A DNA stretch of 54,941 nucleotides. It comes from Stenotrophomonas raiganjensis (SeqCode). GTDB taxonomy: Bacteria > Pseudomonadota > Gammaproteobacteria > Xanthomonadales > Xanthomonadaceae. A program made the translations under genes and the position numbers. Under the pieces are notes generated by a model. That model had not been told where the DNA came from and searched no databases. It worked only from the letters and a program-made list of their open reading frames with translations. Below, piece after piece: positions 16,973-25,395 of the stretch (the first letter of the stretch is position 1; the number at the start of each line of letters is the position of its first letter). The stretch is taken from positions 1 through 54,941 of the forward strand of contig NZ_JAUTXR010000104.1 in the NCBI RefSeq assembly GCF_030658505.1, given 5' to 3'.

Positions 16973-19462
16973 ATGGCCTACGAACTCGCCAAGCGCACCG
17001 CCGATGCCGAGCAGAAGCTCGCCACCCGCGATGGCCTGCCCGCCCGCGACGGCGCCCTGCTCAGCGCGCGGCTGCAGCGCCGCTACCAGGACCGCATCAC
17101 CGGCAGCTTCGCCATTCCCGGCCGCGAGGGCCGCTACGCGCCCATTCCCGGGTCGGTGCCACCGGCGCTGGCCGCGGCACTGAAGGCACGTGGCATCGAA
17201 CAGCTCTACAGCCATCAGGCCGAGGCCTGGGAGGCCAGCCAGCGCGGCGAGCACGTGGCCATCGTCACCCCCACCGCCAGCGGCAAGTCGCTGTGCTACA
17301 CCCTGCCGGTGGTCAGCGCGGCCATGCAGGACAAGGCCAAGGCGCTGTACCTGTTCCCGACCAAGGCGCTGGCCCAGGACCAGGTGGCCGAGCTGCTGGA
17401 ACTCAACCGCGCCGGCGACCTGGGGGTGAAGGCCTTCACCTTCGACGGCGACACCCCCGGCGATGCACGCCAGGCGATCCGCCTGCACGGCGACATCGTG
17501 GTCTCCAACCCGGACATGCTGCACCAGGCCATCCTGCCGCATCACACCAAGTGGGCGCAGTTCTTCGAGAACCTGCGCTACATCGTCATCGACGAGGTGC
17601 ATACCTACCGCGGCGTGTTCGGCAGCCACGTCACCAACGTGCTGCGCCGGCTCAAGCGCATCTGCGCGTTCTACGGCGTGCAACCACAGTTCATCCTGTG
17701 CTCGGCCACCATCGGCAACCCGCAGGCGCATGCCGAGGCATTGATCGAGGCACCGGTGACGGCCATCACCGAATCCGGCGCGCCCAGCGGGCCGAAACAA
17801 GTGCTGCTGTGGAACCCGCCGGTGATCAACCCCGACCTGGGCCTGCGCGCCTCGGCGCGTTCGCAGAGCAACCGCATCGCGCGCATCGCGATCAAGTCCG
17901 GGTTGAAGACCCTGGTGTTCGCGCAGACCCGGTTGATGGTGGAAGTGCTGACCAAGTACCTGAAGGACATCTTCGACCACGATCCGCGCAAGCCGCCGCG
18001 CATCCGCGCCTACCGTGGTGGCTACCTGCCCACCGAGCGCCGCGAGACCGAGCGCGCGATGCGCGCCGGCAACATCGACGGCATCGTCAGCACCTCGGCG
18101 CTGGAACTGGGCGTGGACATCGGCAGCCTGGACGTGGTGATCCTCAACGGCTATCCCGGCAGCGTGGCCGCCACCTGGCAGCGCTTCGGCCGTGCCGGTC
18201 GCCGCCAGCAGCCCGCACTCGGCGTGATGGTGGCCAGTTCGCAGCCGCTGGACCAGTACGTGGTACGCCACCCGGACTTCTTCGCCGAAGCCTCGCCCGA
18301 ACACGCGCGCCTTGCGCCGGACCAGCCGTTGATCCTGTTCGACCACATCCGCTGCGCCGCGTTCGAGCTGCCGTTCCGGGTCGGCGATGGCTTCGGACCG
18401 ATCGACCCCGAAGTCTTCCTGGAAGCGCTGGCCGAAACCGAGGTGATCCACCGCGAAGGCGAGCGCTGGGAATGGATTGCCGACAGCTATCCTGCCAACG
18501 CGGTCAGCCTGCGCGCGGTGGCCGACGGCAACTTCGTGGTGGTCGACCGCAGCGATGGCCGCCAGCAGATCATCGCCGAGGTCGATTACTCCGCTGCTGC
18601 GCTCACCCTGTATGAAGGCGCCATCCACATGGTGCAGTCCACGCCATACCAGGTGGAAACGCTGGACTGGGAGGGCCGCAAGGCCTACGTCACCCGGACC
18701 CACGTGGATTACTACACCGACAGCATCGACTTCACCAGGCTCAAGGTGCTGGACCGTTTCGACGGTGGCGTGGCCGGCCGCGGCGATTCACATCACGGCG
18801 AAGTGCACGTGGTGCGCCGCGTGGCCGGCTACAAGAAGATCCGCTACTACACCCACGAGAACATCGGCTACGGGCCGGTGAACCTGCCCGACCAGGAACT
18901 GCACACCACTGCGGTGTGGTGGCAGCTGCCGCAGGCGCTGCTGCTGCGTGCGTTCGCCAGCAAGCAGGATGCGCTGGATGGATTCCTCGGCGCCGCGTAT
19001 GCGCTGCACATCGTCGCCACCGTGGCGGTGATGGCCGATGCGCGCGACCTGCAGAAGTCGGTGGGCAACGGCGATGGTTCCTGGTTCGCGATCGCCGACC
19101 AGAGCGGCCGAGGCCAGCTGCGTGGCAGCAATGGCGACCCGGGTGCGGTGGAGCTGCTGCAGGAGTTCGTGCCCACCGTCTATCTCTACGACAACTTCCC
19201 CGGCGGCGTCGGCCTCAGCGAACCGCTGTGGCAGCGCCAGGCCGAGCTGGTGCAGCGCGCGCGCGAACTGGTGCAGCGCTGCGACTGCCGGGCCGGCTGC
19301 CCGGCCTGTGTCGGCCCGGTGCTGGCCGCGCAGGAAGAAGATGAGACCTCGCCGCGGGCGCTGGCGCTGCGCGTGCTCGACCTGTTCGATGCCGAAGCCT
19401 GCCAGCACGTGCCCGACGTGGTGGTGTCCGTGCGCGATCCAATGGAGCTGCTGGCACCGTGA
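16973..19462 (+). CDS. MrfA (YprA)-like DEAD/DEAH helicase with DUF1998 domain
   Basis: 829 residues from the ATG at 16973; an in-frame GTG at 16922 would add 17 residues and neither has a clear SD. RecA-like motifs are visible: TPTASGKSLCY (motif I), VIDEVHTYRG (DEVH, motif II), CSATIGNP (III), TSALELGVDIGSLD and QRFGRAGRR (V/VI). The C-terminus has CDCRAGCPAC, the four-cysteine cluster of the MrfA/DUF1998 zinc-binding domain. In Bacillus subtilis, MrfA acts with the exonuclease MrfB to repair mitomycin C lesions independently of UvrABC. The next gene encodes an MrfB-like protein and overlaps by four bases, supporting the assignment. Confidence 0.88.
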   Translation: MAYELAKRTADAEQKLATRDGLPARDGALLSARLQRRYQDRITGSFAIPGREGRYAPIPGSVPPALAAALKARGIEQLYSHQAEAWEASQRGEHVAIVTPTASGKSLCYTLPVVSAAMQDKAKALYLFPTKALAQDQVAELLELNRAGDLGVKAFTFDGDTPGDARQAIRLHGDIVVSNPDMLHQAILPHHTKWAQFFENLRYIVIDEVHTYRGVFGSHVTNVLRRLKRICAFYGVQPQFILCSATIGNPQAHAEALIEAPVTAITESGAPSGPKQVLLWNPPVINPDLGLRASARSQSNRIARIAIKSGLKTLVFAQTRLMVEVLTKYLKDIFDHDPRKPPRIRAYRGGYLPTERRETERAMRAGNIDGIVSTSALELGVDIGSLDVVILNGYPGSVAATWQRFGRAGRRQQPALGVMVASSQPLDQYVVRHPDFFAEASPEHARLAPDQPLILFDHIRCAAFELPFRVGDGFGPIDPEVFLEALAETEVIHREGERWEWIADSYPANAVSLRAVADGNFVVVDRSDGRQQIIAEVDYSAAALTLYEGAIHMVQSTPYQVETLDWEGRKAYVTRTHVDYYTDSIDFTRLKVLDRFDGGVAGRGDSHHGEVHVVRRVAGYKKIRYYTHENIGYGPVNLPDQELHTTAVWWQLPQALLLRAFASKQDALDGFLGAAYALHIVATVAVMADARDLQKSVGNGDGSWFAIADQSGRGQLRGSNGDPGAVELLQEFVPTVYLYDNFPGGVGLSEPLWQRQAELVQRARELVQRCDCRAGCPACVGPVLAAQEEDETSPRALALRVLDLFDAEACQHVPDVVVSVRDPMELLAP

Positions 19463-20481
19463 GCCTGAGCCTGGACAAGCTGCGCCTGCTGCGGAAGCAG
19501 GCCGGTGACCCGAAGGCGACTGCCCCGGCCGAGGTGGAGACACCCGCGGTCGCGCCTGTCCCGGCAGCGGCCAACGATGCGCGGCAGCCACCGGCCGCGC
19601 GTTCGGTGTTCGCCTGGGTCGAACAGGAGATCCGCCACAAGCCCACAGGTACTGCGGCCGCCACATCGGCCCCGGCCCCACTGCGGCGGCCGGAAGTGGG
19701 CAGCCTGCATCGCCTGCTCGGCCTGCGTTCGCGCGGTGGGGCCGTGCCGGCACGCGCCAGCGCACAGGATCGGCAGCTGCCCGGCGAGGAAATCGCGCCA
19801 GGACTGTTCCTGATCGAATCGCTGCAACCGCAGCCGATCCCAGCCGCGTCGCTGTCGCTGGCCTTCGCCAAGCGCGAGAACGAGCACGTCGCTGCGCGTG
19901 ACCTGCTGTTCTTCGACACCGAGACCACCGGCCTGGCCGGCGGCACCGGCACCCGCGCCTTCATGATCGGTGCCGCCGACTGGCATGCCTGCCCACAACG
20001 CGGCGAAGGCCTGCGCATCCGCCAGTTGCTGATGGCCACGATGGCTGCCGAGGACGCGATGCTGGCCACCTTCGCCAGCTGGCTGCAGCCGTCCACCGTG
20101 TTCTGCAGCTACAACGGCCGCAGCTACGACGCGCCGCTGCTGAAGGCACGCTACCGGCTGGCCCGCCAACGCGATCCAATCACCGCGCTGGACCATGTGG
20201 ACCTGCTCTATCCCACCCGTCGCCGCTATCGCGGTACCTGGGAGAACTGCAAGCTGTCCACCATCGAACGCCAGCTGCTGCGCGTGATGCGCGAGGACGA
20301 TCTGCCGGGCTCGGAAGCACCAGGCGCATGGCTGCGTTTCCTGCGCGGCGGCGACGCAATCAACCTGCGCCGGGTCGCCGATCACAACCACCAGGACGTG
20401 GTGACCCTGGCCCTGCTGCTGCAGCGCCTGGTACATGAGGAACAGCGCGAGCGCGAGACATTGGCGCTGGTTGCTCGGTAG
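19459..20481 (+). CDS. MrfB (YprB)-like RNase H-fold exonuclease
   Basis: 340 residues, GTG start in a GTGA overlap with the helicase stop. After about 125 residues rich in Pro/Ala comes LLFFDTETTGLAGGTGTRAFMIGAADW, a DxE exonuclease motif. CSYNGRSYDAPLLKARY follows, and DHNHQDVVTL supplies the late His/Asp pair. This is the RNase_H_2 family that contains B. subtilis MrfB, a metal-dependent nuclease in mitomycin repair. Overlap with mrfA-like DNA suggests a coupled two-protein repair module. Tetratricopeptide repeats reported for MrfB are not obvious here. Confidence 0.83.
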   Translation: MSLSLDKLRLLRKQAGDPKATAPAEVETPAVAPVPAAANDARQPPAARSVFAWVEQEIRHKPTGTAAATSAPAPLRRPEVGSLHRLLGLRSRGGAVPARASAQDRQLPGEEIAPGLFLIESLQPQPIPAASLSLAFAKRENEHVAARDLLFFDTETTGLAGGTGTRAFMIGAADWHACPQRGEGLRIRQLLMATMAAEDAMLATFASWLQPSTVFCSYNGRSYDAPLLKARYRLARQRDPITALDHVDLLYPTRRRYRGTWENCKLSTIERQLLRVMREDDLPGSEAPGAWLRFLRGGDAINLRRVADHNHQDVVTLALLLQRLVHEEQRERETLALVAR

Positions 20482-20547
20482 GCGTTGACGCGACCTGACG
20501 GTCACAGCGGCGACACTGCCGCCACCATCCACGCTTGGAGCCCGACG

Positions 20548-20862
20548 ATGCGCCTCAGTCCCCTTGTCCTGATCGCCGTCCTGCCGCTGGCGGCCTGCAG
20601 CCACGCCGGCAGCGGCACTGCGGCTGATGCCTCACCGCCCCATGTGGCGGCCGGCACACACGAGTGCCGGCCGGACACGCTGGACGCGTTCACCGGCAAG
20701 ACCGCCGACGAGGCCACGATCAAGAAGCTGGTGGCCGACAGTGGCGCGCGCAATGCGCGGGTGGTGAAGCCGGGCATGGCCGTGACCATGGACTTCCGCC
20801 AGGACCGCGTGACCGTGCAGGTGGACGCACAGAACCGGATCGAGCGCGCCAGCTGCGGTTGA
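20548..20862 (+). CDS. I78-family peptidase inhibitor, lipoprotein
   Basis: 104 residues from the ATG at 20548, preceded by TTGGAG. Signal peptide with lipobox LAAC (Cys 17). The mature part carries the I78 pattern: ECRPDTLDAFTGK, a helix, ARVVKPGMAVTMDFRQDRV, and a terminal CG. I78 inhibitors bind serine proteases such as subtilisins or elastase; an envelope lipoprotein would protect the cell surface. Two more I78-type genes are in the window (28855 and 30306). Its stop lies in the left arm of a long G/C hairpin. Confidence 0.85.
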   Translation: MRLSPLVLIAVLPLAACSHAGSGTAADASPPHVAAGTHECRPDTLDAFTGKTADEATIKKLVADSGARNARVVKPGMAVTMDFRQDRVTVQVDAQNRIERASCG

Positions 20863-20974
20863 TCGACCTGGGTCGTGGGGGGGGGCGGGGGCGCCCCCCC
20901 CCCCCCCAAGCCGCCCCCCGCGCCCCCCCCCCCCCCCCCCCCCCCGCCCCCCCCCCCCCCCCCACGACCGATCA
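20860..20974. repeat. Long G/C-homopolymer inverted repeat between convergent genes
   Basis: Outer arms TGATCG (20860-20865) / CGATCA (20969-20974) and GGTCGTGGG (20871-20879) / CCCACGACC (20961-20969) enclose about 80 bases of almost pure G then C runs, including several C tracts of 14 or longer. Both flanking stop codons lie in the outer arms. It may be a bidirectional terminator. Run lengths in such tracts are also error-prone in sequencing and assembly. Confidence 0.6.
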
Positions 20975-22969
20975 GAGTCGCTCGGCCTTGCCACTGGCCA
21001 GTGCGCGGGCAATCACCAGCTGCGCCTGCTGTGCGGCCTGCGCATGCACCTGCGCCTGGCGCTCGCCCAGTGCGGCCTGCTGGCTGCCCAGCGCCGCCTG
21101 GCGGCTGGCCAGTTCGGCCTGCTGGCTGGCCAAGCGGTTCATGTCGCGGGTGCGGCTGGACTGTGCGGCCTGGTTGCGGGCTTCCTGCATCGCGCGGCGT
21201 GCCTCGGCGGCGGCCTCACGTGCAGCCTCACGTGCAGCCTCACGCGCAACCGCGGCATCGCTGGTCGCCCCGCGCGCCGCCTTCGCGGCTTCGGCAGCGG
21301 CTTCGCGATTGATGTCGTGCGCGCTCATCGCACTGCGCGCAGCCTCGGCCGCTGCCAACGCCATGCGGCGCGCCTCCTCGCCCTGCAGCCGGCCCATCTC
21401 GCCCATCTGCTTGCCGAGTGCGCTCTGCTGGCGACCAAGCGCACTCTGCTGGCGGCCCAGTGCGCTCTGCTGCTGCCCCAGGTCGGACGCACCGGCGTAA
21501 GCACGCTGCAACGACTGGACCAACATCGGGTCACGCACGATGTAGCGCTCGCTGCCCTGACGGAACCACAGCGCCGGGCCCTTGCCGAGCTGCTTGCGGG
21601 CCGCCGTCACGTCGTCGATGCCGCCGTTGGCGAAGGTTGAATCACCATCGACCAGCACGAACGCCTGCGGCGGCGACGTGCCCAGATCCAGCCGCCCGTA
21701 GGTGGTGATGGAGGAACTGCGCGAGGTGCTGCGGCCGTCGTCGATGCCGGGGTCGACATCGACATCGACCGCCACATCCGCATCGTCCGGACCGGACAGC
21801 TCCTCGACGTCGGCCGGCTCGGCGGGCGGTGCAGGAGCCACCGGGACCGCAGGCGCACGCGCCGACATCGGCGGTGCAGGCGGAACCTTCGGCGCCGGCG
21901 GCGCTGGCACCACGGCGGTCGGCGCCGCAGGAGGCGCGGGCGGGGCCGGCGGCACCGGCGCTGCGACCAACCGCATCGGCGCCACGCCCACGACCACCAC
22001 CACAGCGGTCAGCGCCATCGCCAGGATGCGCGGGCAGGACCGGCGCGACTGCAGCGAGAGCAGGCGACGCTTGAGGCTGGTGGTATCTGGTGCGGCACTG
22101 GCCACGCCAAGGTGCGGTTGCGGCGCTACGCCCAGCTGCAGCAGCAGTCGGCCATAGGCCTGGCGGCTGGCACCGTGCTGGCCCACCACCGCGGCGTCCA
22201 CGGCTTCCTCCCGGGCCTGCGCGTATTCACGCACCGACAGGCGCAGCAGCGGATGGAAGAAGAACAGGTGCTGGGCCAGTGCGGGCAGCAGGCCCCACTG
22301 CAGGTCACGCCGCTGCAGGTGCTGCAGTTCGTGGGTCAGTGCCAGGTCCAGCGCATCGCCCTGCAGCGCGTTGTCGCCGGCAGGCAGCAGCAGCACCGGG
22401 CGGAACGGTCCGACCAGCTGCGGCGCGTCCACCTGCGTGCTCATCCACAACCGCGGCGCAGGGCGCACGCCGTGTGCATCGGACGCCAGCTGCAATGCCG
22501 CTACCAGTGCCTCGTCCTCGCAGGGGTACGCCGCCGCCAGCAACGCACGGCAGCGGCGCCACTCGCCGAAGGTGCGCAGGGCCATCAGCAGCACGCCGGA
22601 CAGCCACAGCGCGGCCAGTGCAACCGCCCACCAGGCCACTGCCGGCACCTCCGCTGCGGGCATCGGCATCGCGGCCAGCAACTGTGCCGAGGCTTCCGGG
22701 GCCAGCGGGTAGACCATGTCGGCAGCCACGTCGGTCGCGGTCGTCGCCACCGCCTGTGGCGCCGGCAACCAGGCCAGCTGCAGCGGCTGGCTCCAGAACA
22801 GGCCGAGCACGGCCTGCAGCGACACCAGCCACCACAGGCGGCAGCGGGTCGCCGCTGACAGCGACGGCAGCACGCGGCACAGGCCATATACCAGGGCCAC
22901 CAGCAGCACGGTCTGCAGGCTGGTCCAGCCCAACCGTTCCAACATCGGGATCAGCATCGTGGTGTCCAT
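20972..22969 (-). CDS. BlaR1/MecR1-like M56 metallopeptidase with coiled-coil tail
   Basis: 665 residues. Four membrane segments are visible at about 18-35, 45-60, 110-130 and 314-336. HELQH at 213-217 is the M56 zinc motif, with the downstream Glu in AREEAVDAA (about 254). Classical BlaR1 ends in a penicillin-binding sensor with an STxK serine. Here the C-terminus instead has a Pro/Ala-rich linker (about 339-390), a small domain around ALWFRQGSERYIVRDP, and heptad-like QQSALGR repeats forming a likely coiled coil. The input signal is therefore probably not beta-lactam acylation. It is encoded just after a BlaI-like repressor. Confidence 0.85.
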   Translation of the reverse strand: MDTTMLIPMLERLGWTSLQTVLLVALVYGLCRVLPSLSAATRCRLWWLVSLQAVLGLFWSQPLQLAWLPAPQAVATTATDVAADMVYPLAPEASAQLLAAMPMPAAEVPAVAWWAVALAALWLSGVLLMALRTFGEWRRCRALLAAAYPCEDEALVAALQLASDAHGVRPAPRLWMSTQVDAPQLVGPFRPVLLLPAGDNALQGDALDLALTHELQHLQRRDLQWGLLPALAQHLFFFHPLLRLSVREYAQAREEAVDAAVVGQHGASRQAYGRLLLQLGVAPQPHLGVASAAPDTTSLKRRLLSLQSRRSCPRILAMALTAVVVVVGVAPMRLVAAPVPPAPPAPPAAPTAVVPAPPAPKVPPAPPMSARAPAVPVAPAPPAEPADVEELSGPDDADVAVDVDVDPGIDDGRSTSRSSSITTYGRLDLGTSPPQAFVLVDGDSTFANGGIDDVTAARKQLGKGPALWFRQGSERYIVRDPMLVQSLQRAYAGASDLGQQQSALGRQQSALGRQQSALGKQMGEMGRLQGEEARRMALAAAEAARSAMSAHDINREAAAEAAKAARGATSDAAVAREAAREAAREAAAEARRAMQEARNQAAQSSRTRDMNRLASQQAELASRQAALGSQQAALGERQAQVHAQAAQQAQLVIARALASGKAERL

Positions 22970-22972
22970 GAC

Positions 22973-23359
22973 TCAGCCCTCGTCGCGACGCGATTGGAGT
23001 TGGGCGACCAGCGCTTCCAGCTCGGCCAGCTCGTTGTCGCTGACCTTCTGGCGCTGCGACAGGTAGGCCACGAACGGCGACACCGAGCCCTGCAGGGTGT
23101 TGTCGACGAACTGGGCCACGGCACCCTGCAGCACGCTCTGCGGGCCACGGGTGGCCTGGTAGCGGTACACGCCGTCCTGCTGCCTGCGCTGAAGATACCC
23201 CTTCGCCCGCAGCCGCTCCATCATCGTCAGCACGGTGGAGCGGGCCAGGCCACGGCCCTCGCCGTAGCCGCTGGCGACCTCGCCGACGCTGGCCGGCGCA
23301 TGTTCATCGATGTACTGCAGCAGGGCCAGTTCCTGGTCCCCGATGGTCTTGCCACGCAT
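22973..23359 (-). CDS. blaI: BlaI/MecI/CopY-family transcriptional repressor
   Basis: 128 residues with the BlaI winged-helix pattern: IGDQELALLQYIDEHAPASVGEVAS, then RGLARSTVLTMMERLRAKGYLQRRQQDGVYRYQATR, and a C-terminal dimerisation helix. These repressors bind dyads and are inactivated by proteolysis triggered by the partner BlaR1. GGGAG lies before the ATG. The stop is three bases from the M56 start, so the two form an operon. Two operator-like boxes lie directly upstream. The symbol is by family only; beta-lactam control is not shown. Confidence 0.88.
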   Translation of the reverse strand: MRGKTIGDQELALLQYIDEHAPASVGEVASGYGEGRGLARSTVLTMMERLRAKGYLQRRQQDGVYRYQATRGPQSVLQGAVAQFVDNTLQGSVSPFVAYLSQRQKVSDNELAELEALVAQLQSRRDEG

Positions 23360-23373
23360 GACACCACTCCCTT

Positions 23374-23387
23374 GACTACACGTGTCG
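23374..23387 (+). promoter_or_regulatory. BlaI-type operator candidate 1
   Basis: GACTACACGTGTCG, 15 bases upstream of the blaI start. The form TACA-NN-TGT resembles BlaI/MecI half-sites (TACA/TGTA cores). The same box recurs in the opposite orientation 15 bases further on. Confidence 0.55.
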
Positions 23388-23402
23388 CCACTGTCAGCGT
23401 GA

Positions 23403-23416
23403 CGACAACTGTAGTC
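23403..23416 (-). promoter_or_regulatory. BlaI-type operator candidate 2
   Basis: Read on the minus strand it is GACTACAGTTGTCG, differing from box 1 only at the two centre bases. Together the boxes create the outer dyad TTGACTACA...TGTAGTCAA (23372-23418), placed between the divergent blaI-like operon and the serine hydrolase gene. TTGACT on the minus strand could be the blaI -35. Confidence 0.55.
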
Positions 23417-23520
23417 AACCCCCCGAAGGTCATGGTCCGACGAACGGTAGGCACTACCGAGCGCTTAAACCTTCGGTGCACCGGCTGCATCCGATCTGCA
23501 ACGCCCCGCTGGAACTCCAC

Positions 23521-24618
23521 GTGACCCGCCCAACGCTCCGAGTCGTGCTCATGCTCATCAGTGCCCTGCCCTTCGCCGCCGTCTCTGCCAGCCAGGACCA
23601 GGCCAACGACCAGGCCCGCCGCCTGATCCGTCAGATCATGCTGGAACAGCGCATCCCCGGGTTGCAGGTCGCGGTGGTCAAGCAGGGACAGATCGTGCTG
23701 TCAGAAGCCTATGGCCTGGCCAATGTCGAGAACGGCGTGCTTGCCTCGCGCGACACCCGCTTCCCGCTCAACTCGGCGACCAAGGCGTTCACCGGTGTCG
23801 CCATCGCGCAGCTGGCACAGCAGGGGCAGCTCGATCTGGACGCGCCGGCTTCGCGCTACCTGGACGATCTTCCACCTGCGTGGGAAGACGTACGCGTACG
23901 CCAGTTGCTGGCGCACACCTCAGGCCTTCCGGACATCCTTGATGCGAACGGGCTGCTGGGTGGTGGCTCCGAAGCACAGGCGTGGGCAGCAGTCACCGCG
24001 CGCCCTGTCGATGCAGCGCCCGGGCAGCGCTTTGCTTACAACCAGACCAACTACGTGCTGCTGGCGAGGATCATCGCGCAGCAATCGGGGATGCCCTATG
24101 AGCGGTTCCTCGCCACCCGCCAGTTCAGCGGCGCGCGCATGGCGCGCACCACGTTCGGCGACAGCTATGACCTGATTCCGGATGTGGCGACGATGTACAG
24201 CCTGGCGCCGCGCGCCACCGACGCTGCCAACGCACCCTCGCGCCTGTCGCACTGGTTCTACGACATACCGCCTTCGCTGTGGGCCGGTGGCGGCATCCTC
24301 ACCACTGCCGACGACACCGCACACTGGCTGGTCGCGTTGACCGAAGGCCGCCTGCTGTCCGAGGCGGCCCTGCGGCGGATGTGGCGCGCGGAGCGCCTCG
24401 CCGATGGCCGCGCCAGTCCGTGGGCCGGCGGCTGGCCGGTGCTGAACCCCTCGCCCGACCTGCAGGTAGCCGGCATCGGCGGTGCGCGTTCGGCCTTTGT
24501 GGTCTATCCCGAGCGCGCTGTGGCCGTGGTGGTGCTGACCAATCTTGTCGGTGCCAATCCGCAGCAGTTCATTCCACGCATTGCCGACTTCTACGCGCCT
24601 GCTGAAGCAGCGCCCTGA
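23521..24618 (+). CDS. Serine hydrolase, class C beta-lactamase/esterase fold
   Basis: 365 residues from the GTG at 23521, which places a hydrophobic signal peptide (LRVVLMLISALPFAAVSAS) at the N-terminus. SATK at 85-88 is the SxxK nucleophile motif. The second motif, normally YxN, reads Y173-N-Q175 in FAYNQTNY, and the third motif is GIGGARSAF rather than KTG/HxG. It is therefore more likely an esterase/peptidase-like member than a true beta-lactamase. It is divergent from the BlaI/M56 operon with shared operator-like boxes, so it may be its regulated target (inference). Confidence 0.85.
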   Translation: MTRPTLRVVLMLISALPFAAVSASQDQANDQARRLIRQIMLEQRIPGLQVAVVKQGQIVLSEAYGLANVENGVLASRDTRFPLNSATKAFTGVAIAQLAQQGQLDLDAPASRYLDDLPPAWEDVRVRQLLAHTSGLPDILDANGLLGGGSEAQAWAAVTARPVDAAPGQRFAYNQTNYVLLARIIAQQSGMPYERFLATRQFSGARMARTTFGDSYDLIPDVATMYSLAPRATDAANAPSRLSHWFYDIPPSLWAGGGILTTADDTAHWLVALTEGRLLSEAALRRMWRAERLADGRASPWAGGWPVLNPSPDLQVAGIGGARSAFVVYPERAVAVVVLTNLVGANPQQFIPRIADFYAPAEAAP

Positions 24619-24663
24619 GGCTGCCCAGGGCGCATGAATGACGATCAAGCCAGCGTTGGCGGT

Positions 24664-25008
24664 CTAGATGTACGTCTGCGCGCTTTCCATCAACGCCACC
24701 ACATGCAGCAGAAAGGACATCGGGAGGTGTTTGGAGAGCGCCACCATTCTGGCCTCCAGGCTGAGCCGCGGGCCCGTGCCTTCACTCGGCGGTGTCGCCT
24801 GCTCGCCCGCTACAAGCCAGGACATGCTGACGTTCATGACGCGTGCCATGGTCTGCAGGTGATCGACCGACGGTGAGAACCCTTCCTCGCGCTCCCAGTG
24901 CCCGACTGTCGCGCGGTGGACGCTCACCGCCTTGGCCAGATCGGTCTGGGACAAACCGCTGCGTACCCGGGCCGAGCGAATACGAGCAGAAAGCGTATCG
25001 ACTTCCAT
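24664..25008 (-). CDS. XRE-family (HTH_3) transcriptional regulator
   Basis: 114 residues from ATG at 25008; an in-frame GTG at 25014 would add two. The N-terminus IRSARVRSGLSQTDLAKAVSVHRATVGHWEREEGFSPSVDHLQTMARVMNVSMSWLVAG is a textbook Cro/C1-type helix-turn-helix. A short hydrophobic C-terminal region follows. It is the last gene, on the same strand, of the accessory cluster 24664-27383, separated by 117 bases from the two-helix membrane gene, so it may be its regulator or an independent unit. Confidence 0.88.
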   Translation of the reverse strand: MEVDTLSARIRSARVRSGLSQTDLAKAVSVHRATVGHWEREEGFSPSVDHLQTMARVMNVSMSWLVAGEQATPPSEGTGPRLSLEARMVALSKHLPMSFLLHVVALMESAQTYI

Positions 25009-25125
25009 GTCCACAAAAAGCCCCTGGTCCGCGCGGCTACCTTGCTGGAGAGGTAGGTGTTTCGAGTCTGCTGAATTCGCAGGTGCCCGTCAAGCAAGGT
25101 CCAACACCGCTGGAACGTAGACCAA

Positions 25126-25395
25126 TCAACGCTTTTCCAGCCCCAGAAGCCTCCTGATTCTGAAGCAACAGGGGGTGATGATGAACGTACTGATGGTCAT
25201 CCAGTGCTCCTTGATCTGCATGACCGCGAGCAGGATCAGTACGTCGACACCGATCAGCTCCACGAACAGCACCATCGACAGGAGTTCGGGATTCGAAATG
25301 AACAGGATGACCAGGATCAACACCAGGACCGCCCCGAGTCTCCGTGCAAGCGGAGACTTCAGGCGACCCCGGAACAGGTCCAGCAGCCTAGCCAT
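25126..25395 (-). CDS. Small two-helix membrane protein, unknown function
   Basis: 89 residues. A basic N-terminus (MARLLDLFRGRLKSPLARRLG) is followed by two hydrophobic segments, VLVLILVILFISNPELLSMVLFVELIGVDVLILLAVM and TISTFIITPCCF, and a basic tail. Its start overlaps the end of the cupin-like gene 25388-26278 by eight bases, so it is translated with it. No family recognised. In a peptide-producing cassette it could be an immunity or export helper; that is speculation from position and topology. Confidence 0.65.
   Translation of the reverse strand: MARLLDLFRGRLKSPLARRLGAVLVLILVILFISNPELLSMVLFVELIGVDVLILLAVMQIKEHWMTISTFIITPCCFRIRRLLGLEKR

Noticed and set aside
24610..24633. Terminator at the end of the serine hydrolase gene
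   Set aside because: GCGCCCT/AGGGCGC can pair, but no T-run follows on either strand, so it was not called.
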